From the NCBI GenBank assembly GCA_025149125.1, contig CP102272.1, forward strand, positions 2,108,001 through 2,172,000: 64,000 nt of DNA, in the 5' to 3' direction. Numbering within the stretch: the first letter of the stretch is position 1; each line of letters opens with the position of its first letter. The notes beneath the pieces are model-generated. The model was not told the origin of the DNA and searched no databases. It saw nothing but the letters and a program-made list of their open reading frames with translations. Source of the DNA: [Clostridium] asparagiforme DSM 15981. Lineage in GTDB: Bacteria; Bacillota; Clostridia; Lachnospirales; Lachnospiraceae. Shown here in pieces: positions 1 through 8,379 of this stretch. The position numbers were made by a program, and so were the translations under genes.

Positions 1-146
1 GACAAGCGCTTGATGTCCGTGCGGCCGGTATGACCTTGGGGCTTGCGGGGGGGATGGCGGTGTCGAAAAAATGTTTTGGGAGAAAGCTCTCTCCGATTGC
101 AATGATTGTGATATCGGCGGCAGCGGGAGTTTTTGCGTATGGGTGA
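1..146 (+). CDS. C-terminal end of a probable chromate transporter (partial)
   Basis: The open frame enters from the left edge and stops at 144-146, leaving about 47 residues. They read as a small Gly/Ala-rich segment (MTLGLAGGMAV), a short basic loop (SKKCFGRK) and a final hydrophobic helix (LSPIAMIVISAAAGVFAYG). This resembles the C-terminal helix of ChrA-type chromate transporters (CHR family), which often end in a KxSPI-hydrophobic-YG pattern. The start and most of the gene lie outside the window, so substrate cannot be judged. A bidirectional terminator follows at 219-250. Another polytopic membrane protein is possible. Confidence 0.4.
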   Translation, partial: QALDVRAAGMTLGLAGGMAVSKKCFGRKLSPIAMIVISAAAGVFAYG

Positions 147-218
147 GCGAGAAGATTGACGGAAAAGGTTCCACGCATATTGAGCCAGCGGCGGCCTGCA
201 TTCTAAAACGAATTTGCA

Positions 219-250
219 AAAATCTCCAGCTATAGCGGGCTGGAGATTTT
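219..250. terminator. Bidirectional rho-independent terminator
   Basis: A perfect 12-bp stem, AAAATCTCCAGC (219-230) with GCTGGAGATTTT (239-250), surrounds an 8-nt loop. The stem begins with A and ends with T, so it can end transcription from both sides. It sits between the rightward transporter tail and the leftward phospholipase D gene. Confidence 0.8.
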
Positions 251-264
251 CAGATTAAATGATA

Positions 265-1743
265 TTAAATCAGAAACCGCACCGGCTGCATCACCAACCC
301 CACCACGGCCCATGCCGCGCGCTTCCACAGGGGAACTTCAGCTACGGTGATATGGTCGGGGATCTGGTAGCGGCCGTCGGGGAGCAGCAGGCGGCAGTCC
401 TGTTCGTAGCTGGCCATGTAGGTTTCCAGCTCCGCGGTGAGCTCCTTACTCTGGATGACCAGCATGAGTTCGGTGTCCAGATAGGTGCTGCGCAGGTCGA
501 AGTTGTAGGAACCTATGGCGGACAGCTCGTGGTCAATGACCACGGATTTGCCGTGGTAGGAGGTGCCGCCGTCGTATTCCAGGATGGTCAGGCCGGTGGC
601 GGCCATTTTTTTGCGGTGGCGCAGGTAATCGCTGGAGGCGAAAAAGTTGTCGCCGTTTTCCACGGAGTTGATCATCATGTCTACCGGAATGTGGCGGTTG
701 ACTTCCGCCATGGTGTCATACATATAGGCGTTGAATACCGCGTAGGGAGTGTGGATGGTGACGTCCTCCCGGGCGTTCTTCATCAGCTCGGTCAGGGTGA
801 AAAAGACGATGGGCTCTTTGCCGTAGATACCGGTGGGGTTGGAGACCAGGGTGATTTTTCCGGCTTCGTGGGTGTTGGCGGCATAGTAGGTGAGCGCCTG
901 GGCGCGGCGGGAGCCGTCGCTCCCCGACGGCGGATCCAGCAGGTCCGGCCGCGAGGCGGCCAGGGCGGCGTAGCGGTCGTGAAGCGTTTCCACGGCCTCT
1001 TTTACAGTGCGTTTTTCCGCCAAACCGGGATCATCGTGGAAGGGGCGGCAGACGTCCAGGTTCCAGACGCCGTCAAAGTAGGACAGGACCTGGTTCAGGG
1101 AGCTGGCGCCGCTTTGATCCGTTTGGTGGGCGGTGTTGTAGACCAGAACTTCCCGGTCGTGGCTGCGGCTGTTGGTGGGGTAGCTGCCGATGAAGTAGTC
1201 GAAGGTGTTGCGGCCGCCCAGGATGTAGCCGTAGTCGTCCACAATCACATATTTATCGTGCATCCGGCCCTGGGTTTTCCAGGGCTGGGCCAGATTTATG
1301 GGGTTATAAAGGCGGATTTCCACATTCGGGTGGCTGGACAGGGCGTAAAAGATTTCGCTGCGCTCCATGCGCACCAGGCCGGAAAAGCCGTCCACCAGGA
1401 TTTTGACCTGCACGCCCTCCTCGGCTTTGCGCAGCATGATGGAGAGTAAGTCCCGGGGGCTTTCGCCGTCCCGGAAATCAAAGGTGGAGAGGATGATGCG
1501 CTCCCGGGCCAGGTTCATGAAGCGCAGCCGTTCCTCCCAGGCGCTCTCGTTTGTCTCCAGAATCATGGCGCGGTCCACGCCGGGGCCGTCCTGATAGAAC
1601 GCTCCGGTGGAAAATTGTTCTTTTGTTTTATGGGGGATGGTCTTATAATGGAAAAAGGGCGCGGTAGCGCCGATTGCCAGATAGAGAAACGCCGCCAGTA
1701 GCAGAAGCGGCAGCCAATGCTTTTTCAGCCATGTGCGCAACAT
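265..1743 (-). CDS. Phospholipase D family protein (ClsC/YmdC-like), membrane anchored
   Basis: This encodes 492 residues. One N-terminal membrane segment (about residues 10-27) is followed by two HxKxxxxD (HKD) phosphodiesterase motifs: MHDKYVIVDDYGYILGGRN near residue 161 and YHGKSVVIDHELSAIGSYN near 394. Two HKD motifs form one active site in the PLD superfamily, which includes cardiolipin synthases and phosphatidyl transferases. The length and the GGRN/GSYN variants fit the ClsC/YmdC-like branch. The start is set at ATG 1743, with AGGAAGG 8 nt upstream; an upstream in-frame GTG at 1752 would overlap that site. It appears monocistronic. A role in phospholipid remodelling is inferred from the family only. 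Confidence 0.8.
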   Translation of the reverse strand: MLRTWLKKHWLPLLLLAAFLYLAIGATAPFFHYKTIPHKTKEQFSTGAFYQDGPGVDRAMILETNESAWEERLRFMNLARERIILSTFDFRDGESPRDLLSIMLRKAEEGVQVKILVDGFSGLVRMERSEIFYALSSHPNVEIRLYNPINLAQPWKTQGRMHDKYVIVDDYGYILGGRNTFDYFIGSYPTNSRSHDREVLVYNTAHQTDQSGASSLNQVLSYFDGVWNLDVCRPFHDDPGLAEKRTVKEAVETLHDRYAALAASRPDLLDPPSGSDGSRRAQALTYYAANTHEAGKITLVSNPTGIYGKEPIVFFTLTELMKNAREDVTIHTPYAVFNAYMYDTMAEVNRHIPVDMMINSVENGDNFFASSDYLRHRKKMAATGLTILEYDGGTSYHGKSVVIDHELSAIGSYNFDLRSTYLDTELMLVIQSKELTAELETYMASYEQDCRLLLPDGRYQIPDHITVAEVPLWKRAAWAVVGLVMQPVRFLI

Positions 1744-1864
1744 AGGATACACCTTCCTGGGTTATACTTTTAGAATGGATTGTACCATGTCATCAACCGG
1801 CAGGTTGGTGACCGCTGATAGGTTTCCTTGATTTTATAACACACTATACCCGGAAATAAAGGAA

Positions 1865-3541
1865 ATGTCAATGATCGGACAGGCTGTACAGATGGAAAGG
1901 ACGGATGAGCGGATGAGTCGGATGCTGTTTTACAATGGAACTGTGATTACCATGGAGGAGCCGTTTTGCGCCCAGGCGGTGCTGACGGAGGAGGGGGTGA
2001 TCCGGGCGGTTGGAACCTTTGAGGACGTGAGAGCCGCGGCCGGAGAGGGGGAAATGCGCCTGGTGGATTTGCAGGGACATACCCTGATGCCCGGTTTTAT
2101 TGATCCCCACAGCCATTTTACGGCCTGCGCAAACGCCACCATGCAGGTGGATTTGGGGGAGGCGGAGTGTTTTGAGGATGTGATCTGTCTGATCCGGGAG
2201 TTTATTGAGCGGGAGCAGATTCCGGCAGGTCAGTGGGTGCGGGCCTCGGGCTATGACCACAACCGGCTGCGGGAAGGCCGCCACCCGGACCGGACGGTTC
2301 TGGATCAGGCTGCGCCGGAACACCTGTTGATGGTGTCGCACCAGTCCGGACACATGGGGGCGTTTAATACCCGCGCGCTAAAAGCGCTGGGGGTGGACGG
2401 CCATACCGAACCGCCTCAGGGCGGAATGATCGCGGTGGAGGACGGGGAACCGACCGGATATATGGAGGAGAATGCGTTCCTTCAGTATATCCAGAAAGCG
2501 CCAATGCCGTCGCCGGAGGCATTTTTGGAAGCTTACCGAAAGGCTCAGAAACTCTATGCCTCCTACGGCATCACGACGGTGCAGGAGGGCATGATGAGCG
2601 CGCCTCTGGGGCCGCTGTACCAGCTTCTGCTGCACTCCGGTATCCTGGAGCTGGATCTGGTGGCCTACGTGGATATGGAGGCAGGGGATGAGCTGAAGCG
2701 CCAGTTTGCGGACCATATCGGAACGTACAAGGATCACATGAAGATCGGCGGCTATAAAATGTTCCTGGACGGGTCGCCCCAGGGGCGGACCGCATGGCTG
2801 CGGGAGCCCTATCTGCCGGCCGAAGGAGCTGCCGCCCCGGCCAAAGATTGCGGTTACCCCACCCTCACCGACGCCGCGGTCAAGTCCAATATCCTGCAGG
2901 CGGAGCGGGATCAGATGCAGCTTCTGGCCCACTGCAACGGGGACGCGGCCTGCGAGCAGTATCTGCGGGAGTACGCCGCGGCTCTTGCAGAATTGCCGGA
3001 TCACACCCCGGGAGATATCCGCCCGGTGATGATCCACGCCCAGCTTCTGGGACTGGATCAGTTGGAGCGGGTGAAAGCGCTGGGAATTATCCCCTCGTTT
3101 TTCCTGGCCCACGTGTACCACTGGGGCGGCATTCACCTGAAAAATCTGGGACAAAAGCGGGCGGAACGGATCAGCCCGGCCCATTCCGCCCTGGAGCATG
3201 GAATCCGCTTCACCCTTCACCAGGATGCGCCGGTGATCCGTCCGGATATGATGGAGACGGTCTGGTGCGCGGTAAACCGTCTGACGCGAAACGGGGTTCT
3301 GCTGGGGGCAAAAGAGCGCATCTCCGTGGAGGATGCGCTGAGGGCTGTGACCATAAACGGGGCGTACCAGTATTTCGAGGAGGACAAGAAGGGCAGCATC
3401 GCCCCGGGAAAGCTGGCGGATTTCGTGATTCTGGAGCGGAATCCTCTGGAGGCCGATCCCATGGACCTTCGAACGATCCGGGTGATGGCCACCATCAAGG
3501 AGGGAAAATGCATTTACCGCGCCGGCGGAATCGCCGGGTGA
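1865..3541 (+). CDS. YtcJ-like metal-dependent amidohydrolase
   Basis: This is up to 558 residues with the amidohydrolase superfamily layout: an N-terminal beta domain (MLFYNGTVITME), the metal-binding HxH in GFIDPHSHF, later metal or substrate histidines in LLAHCNGD and VMIHAQLLG, the catalytic aspartate context FTLHQDAPV, and a C-terminal GSIAPGKLADFVILE segment typical of the family. YtcJ/DUF-type amidohydrolases usually hydrolyse N-acyl or cyclic amide bonds; no substrate can be read here. The start is uncertain: ATG 1865, 1892 and 1913 are in frame, and homology to the family would begin near 1913. The gene stands alone between oppositely directed or unrelated neighbours. Confidence 0.85.
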   Translation: MSMIGQAVQMERTDERMSRMLFYNGTVITMEEPFCAQAVLTEEGVIRAVGTFEDVRAAAGEGEMRLVDLQGHTLMPGFIDPHSHFTACANATMQVDLGEAECFEDVICLIREFIEREQIPAGQWVRASGYDHNRLREGRHPDRTVLDQAAPEHLLMVSHQSGHMGAFNTRALKALGVDGHTEPPQGGMIAVEDGEPTGYMEENAFLQYIQKAPMPSPEAFLEAYRKAQKLYASYGITTVQEGMMSAPLGPLYQLLLHSGILELDLVAYVDMEAGDELKRQFADHIGTYKDHMKIGGYKMFLDGSPQGRTAWLREPYLPAEGAAAPAKDCGYPTLTDAAVKSNILQAERDQMQLLAHCNGDAACEQYLREYAAALAELPDHTPGDIRPVMIHAQLLGLDQLERVKALGIIPSFFLAHVYHWGGIHLKNLGQKRAERISPAHSALEHGIRFTLHQDAPVIRPDMMETVWCAVNRLTRNGVLLGAKERISVEDALRAVTINGAYQYFEEDKKGSIAPGKLADFVILERNPLEADPMDLRTIRVMATIKEGKCIYRAGGIAG

Positions 3542-3687
3542 ACGGTATATTGAAAGCGTGGACACTCTGTTCCTCCGGTCCGCCGAACGATATTGTGGGT
3601 GGCAAAGTTTCATGATCCATGCTATTATAAAGATTATTGATAAGACAGCCTGTTTATCAGCAGCGCTTTCCGGGGAGGAACAGACAG

Positions 3688-5136
3688 TTGGATCAAGTGA
3701 TGGAATTACATCAAATCATATACGGCTTACTGGCCGCGCAGATTGAATTCGGAACCTATCGGTATAAAGACCCATTGCCTAAGATGGAGGAGGTCAGCCG
3801 GTGGTTTTCCGTCTCGTTGGGCACGGTGAAAACCGCTTACGGCCAGTTAAAAGAGAACGGCTACATCACATCGGCCAGGAAGGCAGGCGCCTCTGTAGCC
3901 GTCCGGTTTCAGGACGAGGAGCTGGAGCGGAACATCCAAACGTACTTTTCCCTGCGAAAGAACGCGGTGATGGATCTGTTCGGCGCATATGCACCGCTGT
4001 TCAGCTATATCCAGTGGTACAGCCTGAAAAACGCGGGACCGGGGCAGCTGGACGAATTGGAGCGCCTGTGCGAGCGTCCCCGAACGCTCCGGCCGTACGT
4101 CCTGGCACAGCACATCCGGCTGATCTATGGATCGCTTCATAACGACCTGCTGCTGAGACTGGTATGGCAGGCCTATCTCTTTTTTCAAGCACCATTTTCG
4201 AGCTTGCCCTCAAATCTGGCGGCGTTCGAGGACAGCGACGACCCTTTACTCGATATGATCGGTCTCTGCCGCCGGGGGGACTGGGACGGTCTTTGGAAAA
4301 CGGTGATATGCTGTCAGGATCGGATTGCATCTGCGGCCCGCTGTTTTTACGCAAACCGCATCGCCGCAGAGCCGCCAGGGGAACCGATTTCCTTCTGCTG
4401 GAACCTTTATCAAAATCCGTCCCAGCGCTGCTATTCGGTAGCCATCAATTTATTGAAAGGCTTCCGCCTGGGCATTTTCACACGGGAAAACTTTTTGCCG
4501 GCGCCTGTTGAAATTGCGGAACACATGCATGTCTCCACCATTACGGTCCGCCGCACCCTGGCACTGCTGAACCAGTTGGGTGTGATTCAATCCATCAACG
4601 GGGTTGGAACCAAGGTTTTGAATACGGAGGAAAGTATTAAATATTGCGACTTCACCCAGCCGGCGATCCAAAAACGATTGCTGGATTTCGTTCAAAGCCT
4701 GCAAATCCTGGCGATGACGTGCGGGGCCTGCGCCAGGAGCGTCCTGACGGACGCCAACGCCGCCGGACTGTGGAAGGAACGGTTGGCGTACATAAAAGAG
4801 AACAACCAATATGAGTCCGTGATCTTCGCCTCGCTTGAGATCATCCCGCTATACGCTCCAAATCAGGTCGTCCGGGAAATCTATGAAAAATTACTCCAGT
4901 TTTTGCTTTGGGGCTATCCCCTGCGCAGCATGCACGTCTCCGGGGAAGAAATCAACTCATACTACCTCTCTCATATCGAATCGCTTCAGGAATGTCTGGA
5001 GCGCGGCGATGGGGACAGCCTGGCCGCAGAGCTGGAGAATCTGCTGTTTTATGAACTCCGTTTTGCGGCCGCGCGCCTGACCGAACTGGGCGTAAATAAG
5101 GCCCAGAGTTTTCTGCTGCCAGAGCCTGAAGCATAG
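3688..5136 (+). CDS. GntR-like transcription regulator with two winged-helix domains
   Basis: This encodes about 482 residues. A GntR-type winged helix lies at residues 10-70 (LPKMEEVSRWFSVSLGTVKT, then QLKENGYITSARKAGASV). A second, independent one is near residues 265-310 (EIAEHMHVSTITVRRTLALL, then GVIQSINGVGTKVLN). The rest is helical and could bind an effector. The start is a TTG at 3688: GGGGAGGAA ends 7 nt before it, while ATG 3700 is too far and ATG 3637 has no such site. The gene lies directly upstream of three signalling genes (5358-10095) but is separated from them by a terminator and a fresh promoter, so it may regulate rather than co-transcribe with them. Confidence 0.7.
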   Translation: MDQVMELHQIIYGLLAAQIEFGTYRYKDPLPKMEEVSRWFSVSLGTVKTAYGQLKENGYITSARKAGASVAVRFQDEELERNIQTYFSLRKNAVMDLFGAYAPLFSYIQWYSLKNAGPGQLDELERLCERPRTLRPYVLAQHIRLIYGSLHNDLLLRLVWQAYLFFQAPFSSLPSNLAAFEDSDDPLLDMIGLCRRGDWDGLWKTVICCQDRIASAARCFYANRIAAEPPGEPISFCWNLYQNPSQRCYSVAINLLKGFRLGIFTRENFLPAPVEIAEHMHVSTITVRRTLALLNQLGVIQSINGVGTKVLNTEESIKYCDFTQPAIQKRLLDFVQSLQILAMTCGACARSVLTDANAAGLWKERLAYIKENNQYESVIFASLEIIPLYAPNQVVREIYEKLLQFLLWGYPLRSMHVSGEEINSYYLSHIESLQECLERGDGDSLAAELENLLFYELRFAAARLTELGVNKAQSFLLPEPEA

Positions 5137-5175
5137 CTGTCCATGAGGACAGAACGTTTAACGATTTTCATACTG

Positions 5176-5215
5176 AGAGCGCCGAAATCTGAACATACGG
5201 TTTCGGCGCTCTTTT
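5176..5215 (+). terminator. Rho-independent terminator
   Basis: A 12-bp stem, AGAGCGCCGAAA (5176-5187) with TTTCGGCGCTCT (5201-5212), is followed by TTT. It ends the two-HTH regulator gene. Confidence 0.85.
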
Positions 5216-5226
5216 GGTCTTTCGGC

Positions 5227-5255
5227 TTGCTATTTATAGCTCCATCTGCTACAAT
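5227..5255 (+). promoter_or_regulatory. Sigma-A promoter of the sensor-trio operon
   Basis: TTGCTA (5227-5232), a 17-nt spacer, then TACAAT (5250-5255), about 100 bp before the GTG start at 5358. It follows the terminator of the upstream regulator, so the three signalling genes have their own promoter. Confidence 0.65.
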
Positions 5256-5357
5256 AGAACAGAATAAAGACACTTATGATAAAGGTTGGGCGGAAAGCGC
5301 GCACTGAAAAAAACGGCCTTTTTGTACCGTGCATCCGCGATACCCGGAGGTAAAACT

Positions 5358-6047
5358 GTGAGAACGAACACCTGGAACAGCATAAAAATCAGCATGAAAT
5401 TGCTGGTTCCCCATCTCATCATTCTGGCGCTGTTGGCGGCGGGGGCGATCGTCAGCTTTGTGAGCGTTACAAATATCCGGAAGCAGGCGGAGCGTTTTTA
5501 TGACGGATCATTTGCGGTCAAAAACACTGCCCAGACGATGAATGAAACGTTGGAAGCGATGCAGGCGTCCCTTTACCGTGCGATTTCATATGACGCTCAG
5601 GACATTACCGGCGAAGCAATCTCTGAAGCAAGAAATCAAGGGACGATTCTTCAGGAACAGCTCGCCCGGCTCATCCAGAACCCTTCGGGGGATATGGAGG
5701 CCATTGCAAAACTGGAAAATGATTTGTCTGAATTAGAGCGGCGGCAGGAACAGGTCCTTGTCCTGGCCGCTCAAAACAAAAAATCGGAAGCCTTGGCGTA
5801 TATGGAAGACAATCAAATCCCTGTCATAGAAGCGGTGCAAACGGAACTGGCCCAGTTCATTCTGCCAGCAAAAGCAACGGAGCGGGAGCTTATGGATTCC
5901 TTACGCCGAACCCAAAGAAATGCCATCATCTTGCTGGTTTCTCTCGGCGCTGTCAGCGTGCTGTTTGCCGCAAGGGATGGCGCTTATATTTGGCGTCTCT
6001 ATAGAGAAAGCAGGGGAAAACCATTCGGTTCCGCACAAATGAAATGA
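5358..6047 (+). CDS. Stand-alone four-helix-bundle sensor protein (no output domain)
   Basis: This encodes 229 residues starting at GTG 5358, which has CGGAGG 7 nt upstream. There is a first membrane helix (LLVPHLIILALLAAGAIV), an extracytoplasmic helical region of about 150 residues containing FYDGSFAVKNTAQTMNETL, and a second membrane helix (AIILLVSLGAVSVLFAA), then only about 25 basic residues before the stop. This matches the 4HB_MCP/Tar-like sensor layout, but HAMP, kinase or chemoreceptor signalling domains are absent. The next two genes carry a similar sensor with full outputs, and the stop falls just inside the next open frame. It could be a partner subunit, a decoy, or a receptor that lost its output. 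Confidence 0.65.
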   Translation: MRTNTWNSIKISMKLLVPHLIILALLAAGAIVSFVSVTNIRKQAERFYDGSFAVKNTAQTMNETLEAMQASLYRAISYDAQDITGEAISEARNQGTILQEQLARLIQNPSGDMEAIAKLENDLSELERRQEQVLVLAAQNKKSEALAYMEDNQIPVIEAVQTELAQFILPAKATERELMDSLRRTQRNAIILLVSLGAVSVLFAARDGAYIWRLYRESRGKPFGSAQMK

Positions 6048-6109
6048 TCGTGCGATTGAAGGCGGTCACCTGTCATTTTGGTATTTTATATCAAAGGAGG
6101 TCTTGCGGT

Positions 6110-8326
6110 TTGAAGTTACAGACAAAGCTGTCCAGGGTAACGATCGTGATCTGCGCGATCGCAATTTTGTTTGCCGCCGCCAGCGGTTATATGATAAACA
6201 GTATGAGGAACACCGCGCAGAGTATGTACGAGCACCCTTACACGGTGACGAACACCGCCAGGGCCATGCGCTCCCGCCTGCTGGATATGAAGCAGTTTGT
6301 CGGCATATTTCTGACAAGGAGCTTTGAAAGCGAGGAAAAGGCACGGGAGCTTTTTGACGAACGCTACGCGATGCAGAATGAAGCGATCGCTGCCATCAGG
6401 GAAAGCTATTTGGGGCCTGCGGAGGACGTGACGGCTCTGCAAAAGGCGATGGACGGTCTGATTGAGATTCAGGATGAAGCGCTTCGGTTTGTGGGGACGC
6501 ACTCGGAGGAGGATATTTTAAGCTTTATAGAGGAACGCGTCTATCCCTATTACGATGAGGTCAACGATTGTCTGGAAAGAATCCTTGTCTCGTCCGACAA
6601 ACGAATCTACCAGCTGATGGAAGATATCACACATACAACGGTGGCTTCCATCGGGACGGCCCTGCTGCTTACGTTTTTTATCGTGTTTTTAACCATGTAT
6701 TCAAACATGGTAGAGCGGACGAGTATCAAAGAACTGAAAGCCCGTGAGCGCGAATTGCACGAAGCCCTTTTGCTTGCCCAAAAAGCCAACAATGCAAAAA
6801 AGGATTTTCTATCCCGAATGTCCCATGAGATACGCACACCGATGAACGCGATAATCGGTATGGCTGCGATTGCGGGCGCCCATCTGGACGACCGCGGCAG
6901 GATTGAGGATTGCCTGACAAAAATTACGTTTTCTTCCCGTCATCTGCTTTCCCTCATCAACGATGTCCTGGATATGTCTAAAATTGATGCGGGAAAGTTG
7001 ACCGTCAACCACGAGCCGTTTCGAATCGGGCAGCTGACGGAATCGGTGGTTTCGGTTATCGATTCCCAGGCCAGAACCCAGGAAAAAATTTTCGAATGCG
7101 ATATTTCCGGCATACGGCAGGAGCGCTTGATCGGAGACTATTTGCGGGTCAATCAAATATTGCTGAATCTTCTCTCCAACTCCGTCAAGTTTACCCCGCG
7201 GGGTGGGATGATCCGTCTGGAGATCAAAGAGATAGAGGATCAAAAGGGGAGAACATTTCTGCAATTTGTGGTCAGCGATACAGGGATTGGTATGAGCGAG
7301 GAATTTTTAGAGCGTCTTTATCTTCCGTTTGAACAGGCCGACGGGCAGATTTCTCAAAAATATGGGGGAACCGGCCTGGGGATGGCAATTACAAACAATT
7401 TGGTGGAGTTATTAGGCGGCTCGATTGACGTGAAAAGCAGGCTGGGAGAGGGAACTGTCTTTACGGTGAAACTGCCCTTTGATCTCCCGGAAGATTCGGA
7501 GGAATACCACGTGCGGGAGCTGGAAACGCTCCGGGTGTTGGTGGTGGATGACGAAGAATACGACCGTATCCACGCGAATATCCTGCTGAAACGGCTGGGG
7601 ATTGCCGCGCAATTTGCAAAATCCGGGCGCGAGGCAATCAAAGCGGTTTTGGAGGCGCAGGAGGCGGGGACAGGTTACGATGTGTGCATTGTCGACTGGC
7701 GGATGCCGAATATGGACGGCATAGAGGTGACGAGGAAAATCCGCGAAACGGCGGGATCGGATGTCTTGATGATCGTTCTCTCGGCCTTCGACTGGAGCGA
7801 GATCGATGAAGAAGGGCGCCGGGCAGGCGTCAACGCGTTTATTGCAAAGCCTTTGCTGGAATCCCCTCTTCGGAATGTGCTGGAATCCGTTTTAGGGGCG
7901 GATATTTCCTCAAAAGAGCCGGAAGCCGCACAAAGTAACTGCACGGGAAGCCGGCTGCTTTTGGCGGAAGATAATGCGCTTAACATGGAAATAGCGGTTG
8001 AATTGCTGCAGATGGCCGGGGCTGAGAGCGATTGTGCCGTAAATGGAAAGGAAGCGGTGGAAAAGTTTGAGGACTCTCCCGCCGGGTACTATGACGCAAT
8101 TTTGATGGATGTGCAGATGCCGGTTATGGACGGCTACACCGCAACGAGAAAAATTCGCGCCGGCGGACACCCGGACGCGAAAACCATCCCCATTATCGCC
8201 ATGACCGCCAATATATTCAGCGAGGACATTGACGCCGCCTATGCGGCAGGAATGAATGGACATATGGCAAAACCGATTGATGCAAAGACGCTTTATCAGA
8301 CGATCGCAGGGGTTCTGAAACTGTGA
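6110..8326 (+). CDS. Hybrid sensor histidine kinase with two receiver domains
   Basis: This encodes 738 residues starting at TTG 6110, because AAAGGAGG lies 9 nt upstream; ATG 6044 overlaps the preceding gene and lacks a site. Order of parts: membrane helix, four-helix sensor (MYEHPYTVTNTARAM), second membrane helix near 185-205, HisKA box FLSRMSHEIRTPMNAIIGM (His near 237), HATPase with N box NQILLNLLSNSVKF and G boxes DTGIGM and GGTGLGMAI. Receiver 1 is degenerate-looking but has an acceptor in CIVDWRMPNMDG (Asp near 528). Receiver 2 has ILMDVQMPVMDG (Asp near 666) and the conserved Lys in MAKPID. No DNA-binding or HPt partner is encoded nearby, so the output is unknown. Confidence 0.88.
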   Translation: MKLQTKLSRVTIVICAIAILFAAASGYMINSMRNTAQSMYEHPYTVTNTARAMRSRLLDMKQFVGIFLTRSFESEEKARELFDERYAMQNEAIAAIRESYLGPAEDVTALQKAMDGLIEIQDEALRFVGTHSEEDILSFIEERVYPYYDEVNDCLERILVSSDKRIYQLMEDITHTTVASIGTALLLTFFIVFLTMYSNMVERTSIKELKARERELHEALLLAQKANNAKKDFLSRMSHEIRTPMNAIIGMAAIAGAHLDDRGRIEDCLTKITFSSRHLLSLINDVLDMSKIDAGKLTVNHEPFRIGQLTESVVSVIDSQARTQEKIFECDISGIRQERLIGDYLRVNQILLNLLSNSVKFTPRGGMIRLEIKEIEDQKGRTFLQFVVSDTGIGMSEEFLERLYLPFEQADGQISQKYGGTGLGMAITNNLVELLGGSIDVKSRLGEGTVFTVKLPFDLPEDSEEYHVRELETLRVLVVDDEEYDRIHANILLKRLGIAAQFAKSGREAIKAVLEAQEAGTGYDVCIVDWRMPNMDGIEVTRKIRETAGSDVLMIVLSAFDWSEIDEEGRRAGVNAFIAKPLLESPLRNVLESVLGADISSKEPEAAQSNCTGSRLLLAEDNALNMEIAVELLQMAGAESDCAVNGKEAVEKFEDSPAGYYDAILMDVQMPVMDGYTATRKIRAGGHPDAKTIPIIAMTANIFSEDIDAAYAAGMNGHMAKPIDAKTLYQTIAGVLKL

Positions 8327-8379
8327 CCCGCAGCCCATTGCATTCAACAGAAGACGGGAACAAAGGAGCAGATTAGGAA

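Noticed and set aside
259..1449. A 396-codon plus-strand open frame opposite the phospholipase D gene
   Set aside because: It is antisense to a protein with two intact HKD motifs, has no family motif and no good ribosome binding site. It arises from GC-rich third positions.
2378..3613. A 411-codon minus-strand frame opposite the YtcJ-like amidohydrolase
   Set aside because: Shadow of a well-supported gene; no recognisable domain, composition rich in Arg/His/Gln as expected for an antisense frame.
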